Below, piece after piece: positions 55,001 through 63,827 of a DNA stretch of 64,000 nt. Position numbers and translations under genes: made by a program. Source of the DNA: Pectinophora gossypiella (lineage: Eukaryota > Arthropoda > Insecta > Lepidoptera > Gelechiidae); the NCBI RefSeq assembly GCF_024362695.1, contig NW_026063268.1, positions 62,001-126,000 on the forward strand. The letters are read 5' to 3'. Numbering within the stretch: the first letter of the stretch is position 1; each line of letters begins with the position of its first letter. The notes beneath the pieces were generated by a model. It saw only the letters and a program-made list of their open reading frames with translations. It was not told the DNA's origin and searched no databases.

Positions 55001-57992
55001 ATGCTTACTTCGGAGGGATATTGATATCACCTGCAATTTTATACAGGATGTCCCTCAATTATGGATCAAACGGAAGTGTAATGTGCATGTGGATCTGTGT
55101 GATATGTGGTATGTTTCTTTCTCTCTCTTTTTCAAGTGGATTATTAATTTATTAGCGGAGTGCAATAGATTATATTATGAATTTGAATTTCTGGAAGATA
55201 GCTTACTCAAATATAAAAAATTGATTCTTTTCTAAAGCTACTTAATTTCATTAAAATATTGAAAATCTAGAGTTGCCATTTTTTACATTTTTGAGATTTT
55301 TTCTGGTCCATTTAGTTTTAATTAGTTTAGTTTTAAAAATCTAGAGTTCCAAATAAAAAAACTGACGAATCTAGAATAGAGTATGGGAAATCGTTGAGAA
55401 ACACTAAAAAAAGTAAATAGAATACTGAAACAATAATGGACCTGCCCAAAAGCACTGACACCCTTATCCACTCTACAGTCGTTGGTAATTATAGCTACCG
55501 ATTCCAAATTCACCTCAGGAGTCGATGGTAGCTATACTTACCAATAGTCGGGGTTCCGTTAGGGTGACCAATTTTATGGATTAACTAGTTTTACAAGCTA
55601 GTATAGATTATAAAATTATACTAGTATTGTGTACTATAAAAATCCTTACTAGGTGGTATTTGCATCTCTTCCCTATGAGTTGGTAACATTAAAAAAACAA
55701 CTGTCGAAGTCAGACGAGTGTTGGTCGAGTCTACTGTCAATTACTGTGTTTGCGATTGAGTGTTTTAGACAAGAAATATGCCGTAAGTATATAAAATATA
55801 TTATTTTTATTGATTAGCATACATCTTGAATATATCCTCTACCGTTTTCTACAAAAACCTGAACATTTAAGCCATGATTTTGTTCCAAAAACATTAAGAG
55901 AAAAATATCGTATCAAAAAAAACGTCTCTTGACACTAAAATGGAGGCAAATTACGGAATATTACACGACGCATTATATTTTATAATGTTTTAAATATACC
56001 ACGTTACTTATTAGTTACTCGTGGAAACACATTATTTACCGAAATAAACAATTATTTCAGCAGATGCCCAGGATATTGATTACAGGGTACACCAAATTTG
56101 GTCAACTTTCATCATGGTAACTAAACCTACCATCGACTTATCTGGGTTTAAGGGTTCGTACAAACGGAGCGCTAGCGTTATTTTAACTTCAGTTCTAAAC
56201 AATGACTTTTTTTTCAGAGATGCTATAGTTCAGCTATAGAGAGGACACAGAGAGTAATTACAAAAAAAAAACGAATTACTAAACTGCCAGTAGATGTCCG
56301 ACAGGAGCTTACGGACAGAAAGCGGCAGGCGCAATTAGATTTAGCAATAAGGCCGCCTTTTGTCTCTAGTGTCTCGATTTATTTGTTTGGTACGTCATTT
56401 TGTGCAATCAAGTATATTGTATTGCAAGACTGTAATTTTAAATTCTAATAAAAAATATATACTTTTAAGGTCCGAATGTTAAGTGCTTGGTAAAAAATGT
56501 AAATAAAACAAGCATTCAATTATAAATTGGTTTTAGTTCATATTAATAAACCTTAATTTTTCTACTGGTTTTCTTTAATTCCTGAAATCACACACACAAA
56601 ATGTCTATGTTAATCTTACCCGTTATTGGTAACCATAGTTACCATCGACTTAAAAAGGCAGAAACGCTCAGTGCGAACAGAAACTTAGCGAGGGCGGCCA
56701 TCTTGGTAAGAATACGGTGTTACAAATAAGTCGTGACCAGGTGTTATATTTATATTTCTTGTGTTTAAACTAAATAACATTAAAATATAATTTGAATACT
56801 AGTAAAAAGTGTAAGAAATGCGCTTTCAAATAAAAATTATTACAGTCCCTAGAACATGATACTTTACATGCTATTAACAGGCATGGCTGGGATAACTGAA
56901 AAAATGAGCGGATTCTGTCAATTCTAATTGGATTTGAGATAGATTTTATAATGTGATCTTTTTTATTTTTATCTAATTAGAATCATTGCACATCTGGCTT
57001 GCTGTTTCTGAATTTTCTTTATTATAGCCACAGTAGTTTTTGAGTTACAAGCCTATTTATAACACGCCACGATATCGCCCACCGAACGCCGCGCAAGTTC
57101 GAAATGCCTGGACTGTTGAGGCTAGATTTGCTAGTGCGCCTGGACTGTCAAGTGGTTAGCAGTCCGTCCACACCGATGGTACTGAGACGTCTCCCGGCTC
57201 TGTATAAGACAGGACTTGGTTAATGCGTGGAAGAGATGGTGCTCTATTGTCTGATTGGAGTCTTCCTGCACTGCTAGACCCTGGTAGTCCCAACCAAAGT
57301 ACAGGATGCGGAGGAGGACTCGACGGTAATGGCATCTGCAAGTTTATTTCTTTATTAACTAAAATAACATAACACGTAACAACCTATATACCTCCCTCTG
57401 CTGGGCACAGGCCTCTTCTCAATCAACCGAAGGGGGTATGGAGCATACTCTACCATACTGCTCCACTGTGGGTTGGTGGAGATGTTTTTACGGCTATTAG
57501 CCGGCTTAACGTGCCGTCCGAAGCACGGAATCAACTTACTTTTTCGGACAATCAGGCGATTATGGCCTGCAATATTAGGACTAAACAAAGGACAGTCTCA
57601 CAAAGTGATTTCGTCAATGTCCCCATCGGGAATCGAACCCGGACCTCCAGATGGTGAGCCTAACGCTCTAACCACTATAGATTTTTATAAGGTTTTGATA
57701 CTTGCTTGGTAAAATCGAATGGTTTCTTCCGATCATTTTTATCACTTTCCGTATCACTAGATTGGTGTTTACTGATAATATTCTTCAACTGTGAATTGTG
57801 TGCTTCTAATTGTATAATTTTATCCACTAATTCCTGTGAAAAACATTAAATAATATGTAAAATATGGTATCGTAGAGGTTAGGTGGCAAAAATCATTGTT
57901 TTACACTGATAATATACATTTTTATCCAGGTTTAATAGATCTTCTCTGGTCGCGCCCTTTAACTTCTTCTGTTTCGGTGGTAATTTCTCCAT
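49019..57992 (-). CDS. PUS3: tRNA pseudouridine(38/39) synthase PUS3, ten exons
   Basis: A TruA-family enzyme that isomerises uridine at tRNA positions 38 and 39. Exons in gene order: 57992-57918, 57833-57706, 57335-57174, 55472-55442, 55030-54870, 53807-53602, 52447-52300, 51885-51733, 50538-50354, 49101-49019, totalling 1,332 nt and 443 aa (human PUS3 has 481). It starts MEKLPPKQKKLKG, followed by a heptad-like segment. Conserved blocks: LRILYFGWDYQGLA, DKGVSAFGQ with catalytic Asp (about D124), ILNRLLPKEIRAVAW, GSHDFRHLCKMDVGNGV, GNAFLWHQIRCIMGVLLLVG, KPQYNMALDVPL and VKPRTYTPL. Intron 2 uses a GC donor (AA|GCAAGT). The exon 3/4 junction is abnormal: the genome encodes CGRT right after YHR, but no GT donor there keeps phase; the in-frame canonical splice drops CGRT (see findings). 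All other junctions are normal. It is convergent with icln, the stop codons 190 bp apart. Confidence 0.92.
49135..49463. mobile_element. MITE with about 22-bp inverted ends (GGCCTCAAA...GGATGCCAGC)
   Basis: Left end GGCCTCAAAATGGATGCCAG, right end inverse with one mismatch. GC-rich at the left, with no transposase. It lies in the last PUS3 intron, 34 bp from the last exon. Confidence 0.7.
49822..49982. mobile_element. Small fold-back element
   Basis: ATCCTTTTCTGTAACTCAGA near the left and its near inverse (TCTGAATAACAGAAAAGGAT) near the right; the core includes GAGCGAGAGCGAACGC. Confidence 0.55.
50150..50335 (+). repeat. CR1-like LINE 3' end, copy 3
   Basis: GAACGTCTAGG, GAGAAGCTGCAGTAGTTTTA and AAGATATTTTTGAATTTGAA; same family as 25.65 and 32.29 kb. 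Confidence 0.65.
50790..51185 (+). pseudogene. CR1/Jockey-type LINE C-terminus with satellite tail
   Basis: The plus frame ends VMAPGVYNKLPDHI, FKFKLKKWLIEQAFYSFDDL then stop, the standard C-terminal end of CR1-like ORF2 (the Y.YNKLP and FK..LK.WL patterns). About 100 bp later comes a TGACTATGACTATGACTATG tail, typical of CR1 3' ends. Confidence 0.8.
51308..51558 (+). repeat. Repeat R-inv, plus copy
   Basis: TAGGCTAGTTTCCAACTAGT to ATCTTTGACCTAGGG. The inverted partner is 53,340-53,576. It lies in the PUS3 intron between exons 8 and 9. Confidence 0.75.
51560..51720 (-). mobile_element. MITE family M3, truncated copy
   Basis: Inner fold-back (TTTTCCGTCGCAAAAGTAAA / GAATTTTGCGACGGAAAATT) and the right end GTCACTAACACCCTGTAT. 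Confidence 0.7.
51955..52290 (+). repeat. Retroposon (GGCGCCATCCCAC...CAGACAGAGTACTG family), copy 1
   Basis: GACCGTTAACCCGGCC, GAGTTCGGATAGGGCCCCAG, ATGGGAGCCATCGGTACGGC and AAGAGCGTGGCTCTTAAAT are shared with 54,081-54,280, 62,490-62,990 and 24,876-24,975. It directly abuts a PUS3 exon. Confidence 0.7.
52503..53087. mobile_element. MITE family M3 ends flanking about 480 bp of other DNA
   Basis: The left end GGGTGTTAGTGACATCGTAA is at 52,507; the right half (GAAATTCCACTTGATATCAA to ACACCCTGTATA) is at 52,985-53,087. The inner part does not look like the family, so this is either an insertion into one copy or two partial copies. Confidence 0.5.
53340..53576 (-). repeat. Repeat R-inv, minus copy
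   Basis: Inverse of 51,308-51,558: CCTAGGTCAAAGATAAATTA to GGTTGGAAACTAGCCTATT, with small gaps. Confidence 0.75.
53828..54335 (-). repeat. SINE-D split by a younger retroposon
   Basis: The SINE-D text (CTTACGTAACCTGAAGATTT ...) runs to GGCACGTGTT at 54,080 and resumes at 54,281 (GGGATTCGAACCTACGACCT, the reverse B box). The 11-bp AGGCACGTGTT occurs on both sides. Confidence 0.8.
54081..54280 (+). mobile_element. Retroposon (CAGACAGAGTACTG family), copy 2, inserted in SINE-D
   Basis: About 200 bp, 5'-truncated, ending in AAGAGCGTGGCTCTTAAAT plus a (GAT)n tail. It is flanked by target duplications AGGCACGTGTT (54,070-54,080 and 54,281-54,291). This shows that the family moves by reverse transcription and reads plus-ward. 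Confidence 0.8.
55477..56660. other. Intron 3 of PUS3: hairpins and an unexplained splice-bounded stretch
   Basis: A hairpin of about 24 bp (GGTAATTATAGCTACC pairing with GGTAGCTATACTTACC, 55,477-55,550) starts next to exon 4. Related GGTAAC.ATAGTTACCATCG segments lie near 56,130 and 56,630. Between them is a plus-strand stretch with an ATGCC|GTAAGTAT donor context (55,790) and a pyrimidine-rich acceptor at 56,218. Confidence 0.4.
57380..57678 (-). repeat. SINE-A, full length
   Basis: Reverse strand, tail at the left (GCTGGGCACAGGCCTC) and tRNA-like head at the right (GGGAATCGAACCCGGACCTC). Its head ends 28 bp from the GC donor of PUS3 intron 2. Confidence 0.8.
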
Positions 57993-59700
57993 TGTTACGA
58001 AAAAATACGGAGAAAATTGCTAAAACTAACAACAAAACAAGTTTCGCAACAAACGTCAAACGTCAAATTACAGCAACTAGTGTTGCGCGGTTCCTTTTAT
58101 ATCGATTCTAAAATAAATGAATCGATTTTAAGAATGGATTGCACAATAAGAAATTACAGTTGTAAAAGGTTTAGTTTCCATAATTAGTCTAGTTCAAAAA
58201 AGACAAACTGTGCCTTATTATGAAAGATGCAAGTCTTACTTAAAATAGTTGTAAAAAATATCAGTTAGATATGAGGAGTCAATGATATTAGATGGATATC
58301 ATTATATATGGGACAAGCTGTCCATTGCCCAGAAAACCTACCTCTCTGGATACGCCCAAATGGAAGTACATATATAAAGGCATAGTTAAATTAGAAACTT
58401 TAAGTATTTTATATATTTTTATGCCTAAAACAGATAAGATTTAAATAGTTCTAGGCATAACAGAAAAAAATGAATCTTAACCGTGGTAATCCAGTTGGAA
58501 GAACGCTTAACTCTGATTGTGACTGTATGAAATCCCAGGATTCGAACCTGCGACCACACGGGCCTAAACCAACAATATTTGAACTTGTTTTCGAATTAAT
58601 GTTTGGATTCTAAATTAATATCACGTGTTAAGCGGTGTTGGAAAACATGCATCGTGAGGAAATCCACATTTCCAAGAAATGTTTCGGAGGTAGATAAATG
58701 ACTCTGCCGAGAAGATAAGCAGCTGCTCAGTTTTATGTTTTTATACGCTCTCAGTCCAGCGCAGCGTACCTAGTCATGATAAATCTAAAGATTACCAAAT
58801 TGACCAAATTGGAGATGTCCTTACAAAAGGTTCAGTACGATCTACACTGAGTCGGCATGCGTGTATGAAACGATTGATGAATGTGGAGGAAGCAAGTGTG
58901 TTGGGACCAGTCAGTCAGTTAGTCTCTGCTTACCCTGTCAATAAATTTTATTTTGAAACATCCTTATACAGGATTTTACACACGTACTTTGGCGTACACA
59001 CACATGAGTCTAGTACACAGACTAGTGTAATAGGATTTTTATATTACGTTTCAAGAAAGTAAATTACCCACAAGAAATTATTGTTATAAAATTTGTTGAA
59101 AACTACCTATCGCCTAATTAATATGAGTAGTAAGATAAAATTTTTATATGAAGTTAAATGCGAAGAACTGGTTTACAATAATCAGCGAGCGCAAATGTCC
59201 TCTAAATTTACGCGTGATTTTGTATCCGTAATTGTCCCATAATTATTATGGCATTGTAAAAGTAATCTGCACTGCACTGCGATGGTAAACCGGCTCCCAA
59301 GCGAACGGCCGAGTACTATCCAACGTACGGCAACAGTATTAGAAGGCCGCTACTCGCGGATAGCGGCCTCACCGCGGATTCATACAAAATAACATAAAAT
59401 CGATTAAAAAATGTATGATAATATCGATTGAAAAAAAAATTCGATACGAAACTACGTGGACGTCAACTATTATGAATTTCTAACTTTTTTCGCGGCATTC
59501 TAATTGCTAAGCGGACAAGTTAAAACGTTACAAGTAGCACGTGCTTCTTTCGGAAATTATGCCTGTTACAAATTAGTAGGGTTATAGAAGTTTGACAGTT
59601 ATTGAAAAATATTATTGTGACGTGACGTTTCGAAACTTTTTTCGATGATTTTTCATTAGTTTTTATGTATTTACTTATTTATATAATTAAAAATGTGATT
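57993..59700. other. PUS3 upstream region; no complete gene
   Basis: Holds a SINE-D fragment (58,535-58,695), a broken LINE C-terminus (58,800-58,960) and AT-rich DNA. The repeated CAAACGTCAAACGTCAAATT near 58,045 lies just upstream of the PUS3 start and could be part of its promoter region. Confidence 0.4.
58800..58960 (+). pseudogene. LINE C-terminal fragment (RRACMKRLMNVEE family), copy 2
   Basis: TGACCAAATTGGAGATGTCC...CGTGTATGAAACGATTGATG, related to 33,560-33,650 but more damaged. Confidence 0.6.
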
Positions 59701-59710
59701 AATAACGAAA

Positions 59711-59777
59711 ATGGGAGTCAAAATTGCGGAAATTGAATGTGAAAATAGTGGATCCGCGATTTGGAGCGAGATATCCG
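59711..59777 (+). CDS. Candidate first coding exon of an unknown plus-strand gene
   Basis: ATG 59,711 opens MGVKIAEIECENSGSAIW then SEIS, followed by a GT donor at 59,778-59,779 (ATATCCG|GTTAGC); a stop would follow within two codons if unspliced. The leader before it is AT-rich. It could be the first exon of the gene whose exon appears at 63,828, but no intermediate exon was found. Weak evidence. Confidence 0.2.
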
Positions 59778-60224
59778 GTTAGCTAACCAGAGGTATTGCA
59801 ATTTTAATTTCTGCTTTTTGTACATAGTTGTTTGAATGTGATTTATTTCGACCATTCTCGCCATGGGACTTTATATTTTCCGATAAGTCTTTTTATCCCG
59901 GAAAAGTCCACTTATTATTATGCACTTAGAATGCCAAATTTCTTAATAGGAACTAAATAGTACTTTGAAAAAAGTGTGCAGTCGAGTAAATAAACGCTAT
60001 AAATGAACCATATCCATCGAAGCCGTGTTAGCAAAAAAAATTTGCAATTTCCTGTGGTTTTGTGTGTGATAATTCTGTAATTATAACTTAATTGCTCATT
60101 TACTTTGTACAAATTGTTTCAATGGATTGGTTTTAGTAATCAATCCTTAAACAGTTATTGAAAGAAAAGAAGTTATAATATCTCTGCCCGGCTGGGAGTG
60201 AAGACAGTAAGGATATTTTCGCAC

Positions 60225-60337
60225 TACTTATCGTGTGGGTTGTGAGGTGGAATACCAACCTCATCAACTCTGGTGTCGGGGTTATTACTGAGCCGCTAAA
60301 GGCCCCTGATATGGCTCATGTAACGACTACATACGGT
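60225..60337 (-). repeat. SINE-B tail
   Basis: TATCGTGTGGGTTGTGAGGT to CTCATGTAACGACTACATAC. Confidence 0.7.
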
Positions 60338-60435
60338 CACCCCTTATATAATGTAAATATAATATAATGCATCAGATTATGTATATAATTTCCTATATTG
60401 TATATAATTACCTATATTCTCTCTCTCTATTTAAG

Positions 60436-60785
60436 AGCTGCGCTCTTGTCGGTGGAGTAACCGCCATTCCTCTCTTCTTCCCGCCAAAACCTTCACCTCC
60501 CGATACGACACGACCTGCACCTTCTCTTTTATTTGTTTCATAAATGTTATCCTAGGTCTACCCCTTCCTCTCTTCCCTTCAAGTTTTCCTTCTATAATGT
60601 TTGTTATAAATGAATCGTGTCGTATCAGGTGGCCAATCATATTTCCTCTCCGGTTCTCTATAGTCTTCAATATGGTTCTCTTTTCTTCAACTCTTTCCAG
60701 CACTTTTTCATTTGACACCATTTCAGTCCAGCTTATACCCTCCATCCTTCGCCAACACCACATCTCAAACGCTTCCAATCTCTCT
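60436..60785 (-). pseudogene. RTE-type LINE fragment, copy 3 (longest)
   Basis: The 115-aa minus frame begins MEAFEMWCWRRMEGISWTEM, the end-of-RT signature of RTE elements, followed by ENRRGNMIGHLIRHDSF and the same C-terminus as at 46.3 kb. No catalytic motif is included. Confidence 0.85.
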
Positions 60786-60814
60786 CTACCTACTACCTAT
60801 ATTGCTTGTCTTTA

Positions 60815-60978
60815 TTTTGATCAGTATAATATTTATTTTATTTTGTTTATAACACTTCATAAATTACACATAGATTACAATAATGGGTGGAAGATGTGTA
60901 GTGGCTGGGTGTAATAAAAAGTTTCATCATTTAAACCCAAAAACAAAGATAACAGGTGCATATATCTGTTATCCATGA
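60815..60978 (+). pseudogene. THAP-like zinc-finger start, second copy
   Basis: From ATG 60,884: MGGRCVVAGCNKKFHHLNPK, stopping at TGA 60,976. Same C..C start and same upstream sequence (TATTGCTTGTCTTTATTTTG) as at 22,540. Confidence 0.45.
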
Positions 60979-60999
60979 AATTAGAATGTTAAATGAAGG

Positions 61000-61950
61000 A
61001 AAATGTTTACAACGCCATCTACACTTATTTTTTTTAAGGAATGTAGGGTGGGAATTCCTTTAGTGGAGAAATAAACATTTTTTTTTATTGTACATTACAA
61101 TATAGTAATTATTACTATGTTTATTAACTTTTATTTTTATTGTTACAGATAAAACCATGACAAAACGAATTTGACTGCCACAAAAATAAAGATCTTCATT
61201 AATAATGTGATAATCATTAATAAAAAATAAAAAAGTCTTACATAAATAGTATTTTTAGGCCAGTATTAGTTTTAAATAAGTGATTTATTAAAAAAAAAAA
61301 ACTACCATAATGTGTTCAACTGATTTCGGACTTTTTGTAAGTATTTTTTTTTATTTATTTACACACTAAAACAAATTAAGATAAACTAATAACTTATTCA
61401 ATAAATTATCAACTCTATAAATGAAGCAAAGTTACACTATGGTACCCTAGCGGCCATAAGAGAAATATGGGTAGGCAATTTAAAAGGTGGGCCGACGAAA
61501 TAATGTCAATGGCTGGAAACACTTAAGACCTGGACCAGATTCGTAGATAACAAAAAATAATGGAGAGAAACGGGACAGGCTTTTGCCCGATGGCACACAG
61601 ATTAGTTATTGTAGATCGTAGATTAAGGAAAAACTTTAAAATGTAACTTCTATATCTGAAAAAAGGCTACAAATAAATAACTCATTGGAGCGACTCCGGC
61701 ATCACTTTTTTTTTTTTTTTGTCCCTTTTTTGCGCGCAATCTATCACCCTTGGATAATAAGCACTTCTTGTGGTGTATAGGTATCATTATAGGTAAGCGA
61801 CCAGTGTCGCTTCCTATTTTGGGCCTTAGTTGGCTAGATCCTGCGGCAGCCTCCTTTTTAGTCTTAGTTGTGTGTGCTCATCCATGAGCGGCCTGGCCAG
61901 TATATGTAGGATGGGCTGTAGTATTTAGTAATTTGTTACATACATACATA
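61000..61950. other. No recognised gene
   Basis: AT-rich. 61,450-61,600 looks like a worn LINE tail: a plus-strand text resembling GRQFKRWADEIMSMAG, typical of RTE-type C-termini, in broken frame. Confidence 0.4.
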
Positions 61951-61954
61951 CATA

Positions 61955-62225
61955 CATAAACTCACGCCCGTAATCCCTAATGGGGTGGGCAGAGCCACAA
62001 GTAATCAAAGACAACTTGCAGCCACTGTTGATACGAAGTCCAAAGATGGATATGATGAACCTTATGGTGATAAGGGATCAGCCTATCGCCCATAACATTA
62101 GTCCATCATGTTAGAGGACACAATCCCTCTGTCGGTTTTTACGACATGCCCGGGAAGAGAAGCAGCTGAACGTGTTCTATGTTTTTTATATGCTCCCAGA
62201 ACAGCATAGAAGCAATGCAAAGCAT
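61955..62225 (+). repeat. Dispersed retroposon, second copy
   Basis: ACTCACGCCCGTAATCCCTA, GGTTTTTACGACATGCCCGG and AACAGCATAGAAGCAATGC. Related to 43,700-44,140; short TACATACATACA repeats precede it. Confidence 0.6.
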
Positions 62226-62489
62226 GTTTGTAATTTGTTAACAACAAAATAAAGTAAAAATGAACACCAGAAAAGTTAGATACTTTTTTTTTTCTTTACA
62301 GTTACATAAACCAGCTCTGAATGCATATCGCTCGAAGAGTACTTAATGGTTTACATGGTAAGTTTTTTTTTTTATTGTATACCTATTTTTTTTCCTAGAT
62401 CTTTTTAGTCGACTAGTCAATTAGTAGGCCTTAGAAAGCCAATAGTCAGACGAATGAACGAATTAACACTTTGGCCACTTTGGCCTTTG

Positions 62490-62990
62490 GTCATGGTTCT
62501 ATACAAGACCATTAACCCGGCCCCAGGGGGGACAGAGTCATCTTCTCTGCCCTCCACTGGGGCAATTCCTGTTCGGCGCGTCCTTGCTGCGGGGGGAGGC
62601 CTCTTACTTCAGTAGGCCGGAGTGTGATGATGGCTGAGTTCGAATAGGGACCTACGGGGTATAACGAAGAACCCTTGCCCAGGAATAGGGGTGAAGACCT
62701 CAACGGTTGCGTAGGCGAAGATGGGAGCCATCGGTACGGCAATGCAGGACGAAAGGGGCGAGTCACAGGGACTGTAACCTGGAACCTGACAGAGGGCAGC
62801 AGTAACTGTCAGTACTATTCAGAGGCGGAGGACAGGAGTCCTAGTAGGGCTTTGTAATAGACTACTCTGGGCGCCATCCCACTGGCGTCAGACAGAGTAC
62901 TGCGGGGCGGAAGGCAAGAGGGAAACCAATGCTCTATTTTTCCCTAAAAAAGTAGCATGGAAAACGCTGCACCGACAACAGCGTAATCTA
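62490..62990 (+). repeat. Retroposon (CAGACAGAGTACTG family), longest copy
   Basis: CAAGACCATTAACCCGGCCC, GATGGGAGCCATCGGTACGG, AGTAACTGTCAGTACTATTC and GGGCGCCATCCCACTGGCGT. It lacks a coding frame. Confidence 0.7.
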
Positions 62991-63034
62991 CTTTTATCGT
63001 AACTTCTAAATGTTTGCCGCTTCTAAGTGTTTTT

Positions 63035-63150
63035 AACGGCCTCCGCGGTCCAGTGGTTCAGCGTTGGGCTCACGATCCGTCCCCACCGGGATTCGAACCC
63101 GGGACCTCCGGATCGTGAGCCTAACGCTCAACCACTGGACCACAGAGGCC
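63035..63150. repeat. Two SINE-B heads in inverted arrangement
   Basis: GGCCTCCGCGGTCCAGTGGT on the left and its near inverse on the right (about 63,105-63,150) form a palindrome of about 40 bp per arm, with both A boxes and one B box. This is SINE-derived, not a tRNA gene. Confidence 0.75.
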
Positions 63151-63329
63151 GCTGGTAATATCCTTGATATTGTTTTGAATTCTTGACCCAGTGTTGAGTT
63201 CAAGTACCATTTGAAATACCAACTAATAACTAATTAACCATTAAGGTTCATTAAGTATTTTATTGCCTTCATCACGCAACGCGTCGAAATTCGGCAACGC
63301 ACTAAAGTCGAAGATGTAGGTATACGAAT

Positions 63330-63795
63330 CGCTAGGCTTAAGTGGAGATGGGCAGGACACTTGGCAAGACGGGAAGACAATGGACTAAGGCTGTCACTGA
63401 ATGGTGGCCAAGGGATGGTCTTCTTCTTCTATCGTGTGGATTGTGAGGTGAATTACCAGCCTCATCAACCCTGGTGTCAGGGTAATTACTGAGCCGCCAT
63501 AGGCCCCTGACATGGCTCATGTAACGACTACGTACTTACATCAGCAAGTAATAACCGGGACCAACGGCTTAACGTGCCTTCCGAAGCACGGATCATCTTA
63601 CCTACAATGGACTAAGGCTGTCACTGAATGGTGGCCAAGGGGTGGTATGCGATATCGAGGCAGACCACCAGCCCAGTCGGGTGACATTGAGAGGTATGCC
63701 GGAAAGCAACGGATGAGACTTGCACAGGACCGGAATGGATGGCGTGAAAGAGAGGAGGCCTATACCCAGCAGTGGGTGGATACAGGCTGAGTAAA
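63330..63795 (+). pseudogene. RTE-like LINE C-terminus interrupted by a SINE
   Basis: The plus-strand text codes in pieces for KWRWAGHLARR-like sequence, then (from 63,602) QWTKAVTEWWPRGGMRYRGR, AGKQRMRLAQDRNGWREREE and QQWVDTG then stop, the C-terminal end of an RTE-type ORF2. It is split by the SINE fragment at 63,421-63,603. Confidence 0.8.
63421..63603 (-). repeat. SINE-B fragment (tail and core) with long target duplication
   Basis: TTCTTCTTCTATCGTGTGGA to GCACGGATCATCTTACC; the tRNA-like head is missing, as in a 5'-truncated insertion. The LINE text ACAATGGACTAAGGCTGTCA...GTGGCCAAGG is present on both sides. Confidence 0.8.
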
Positions 63796-63827
63796 TAAAT
63801 TTACGTGGTGGTTCGGACTGCCCGGAG

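Noticed and set aside
63035..63150. Possible tRNA genes (A and B boxes), also at 27.7, 39.4 and 40.2 kb
   Set aside because: Each continues into a SINE body, the cloverleaf 3' half does not form, and here two heads face each other.
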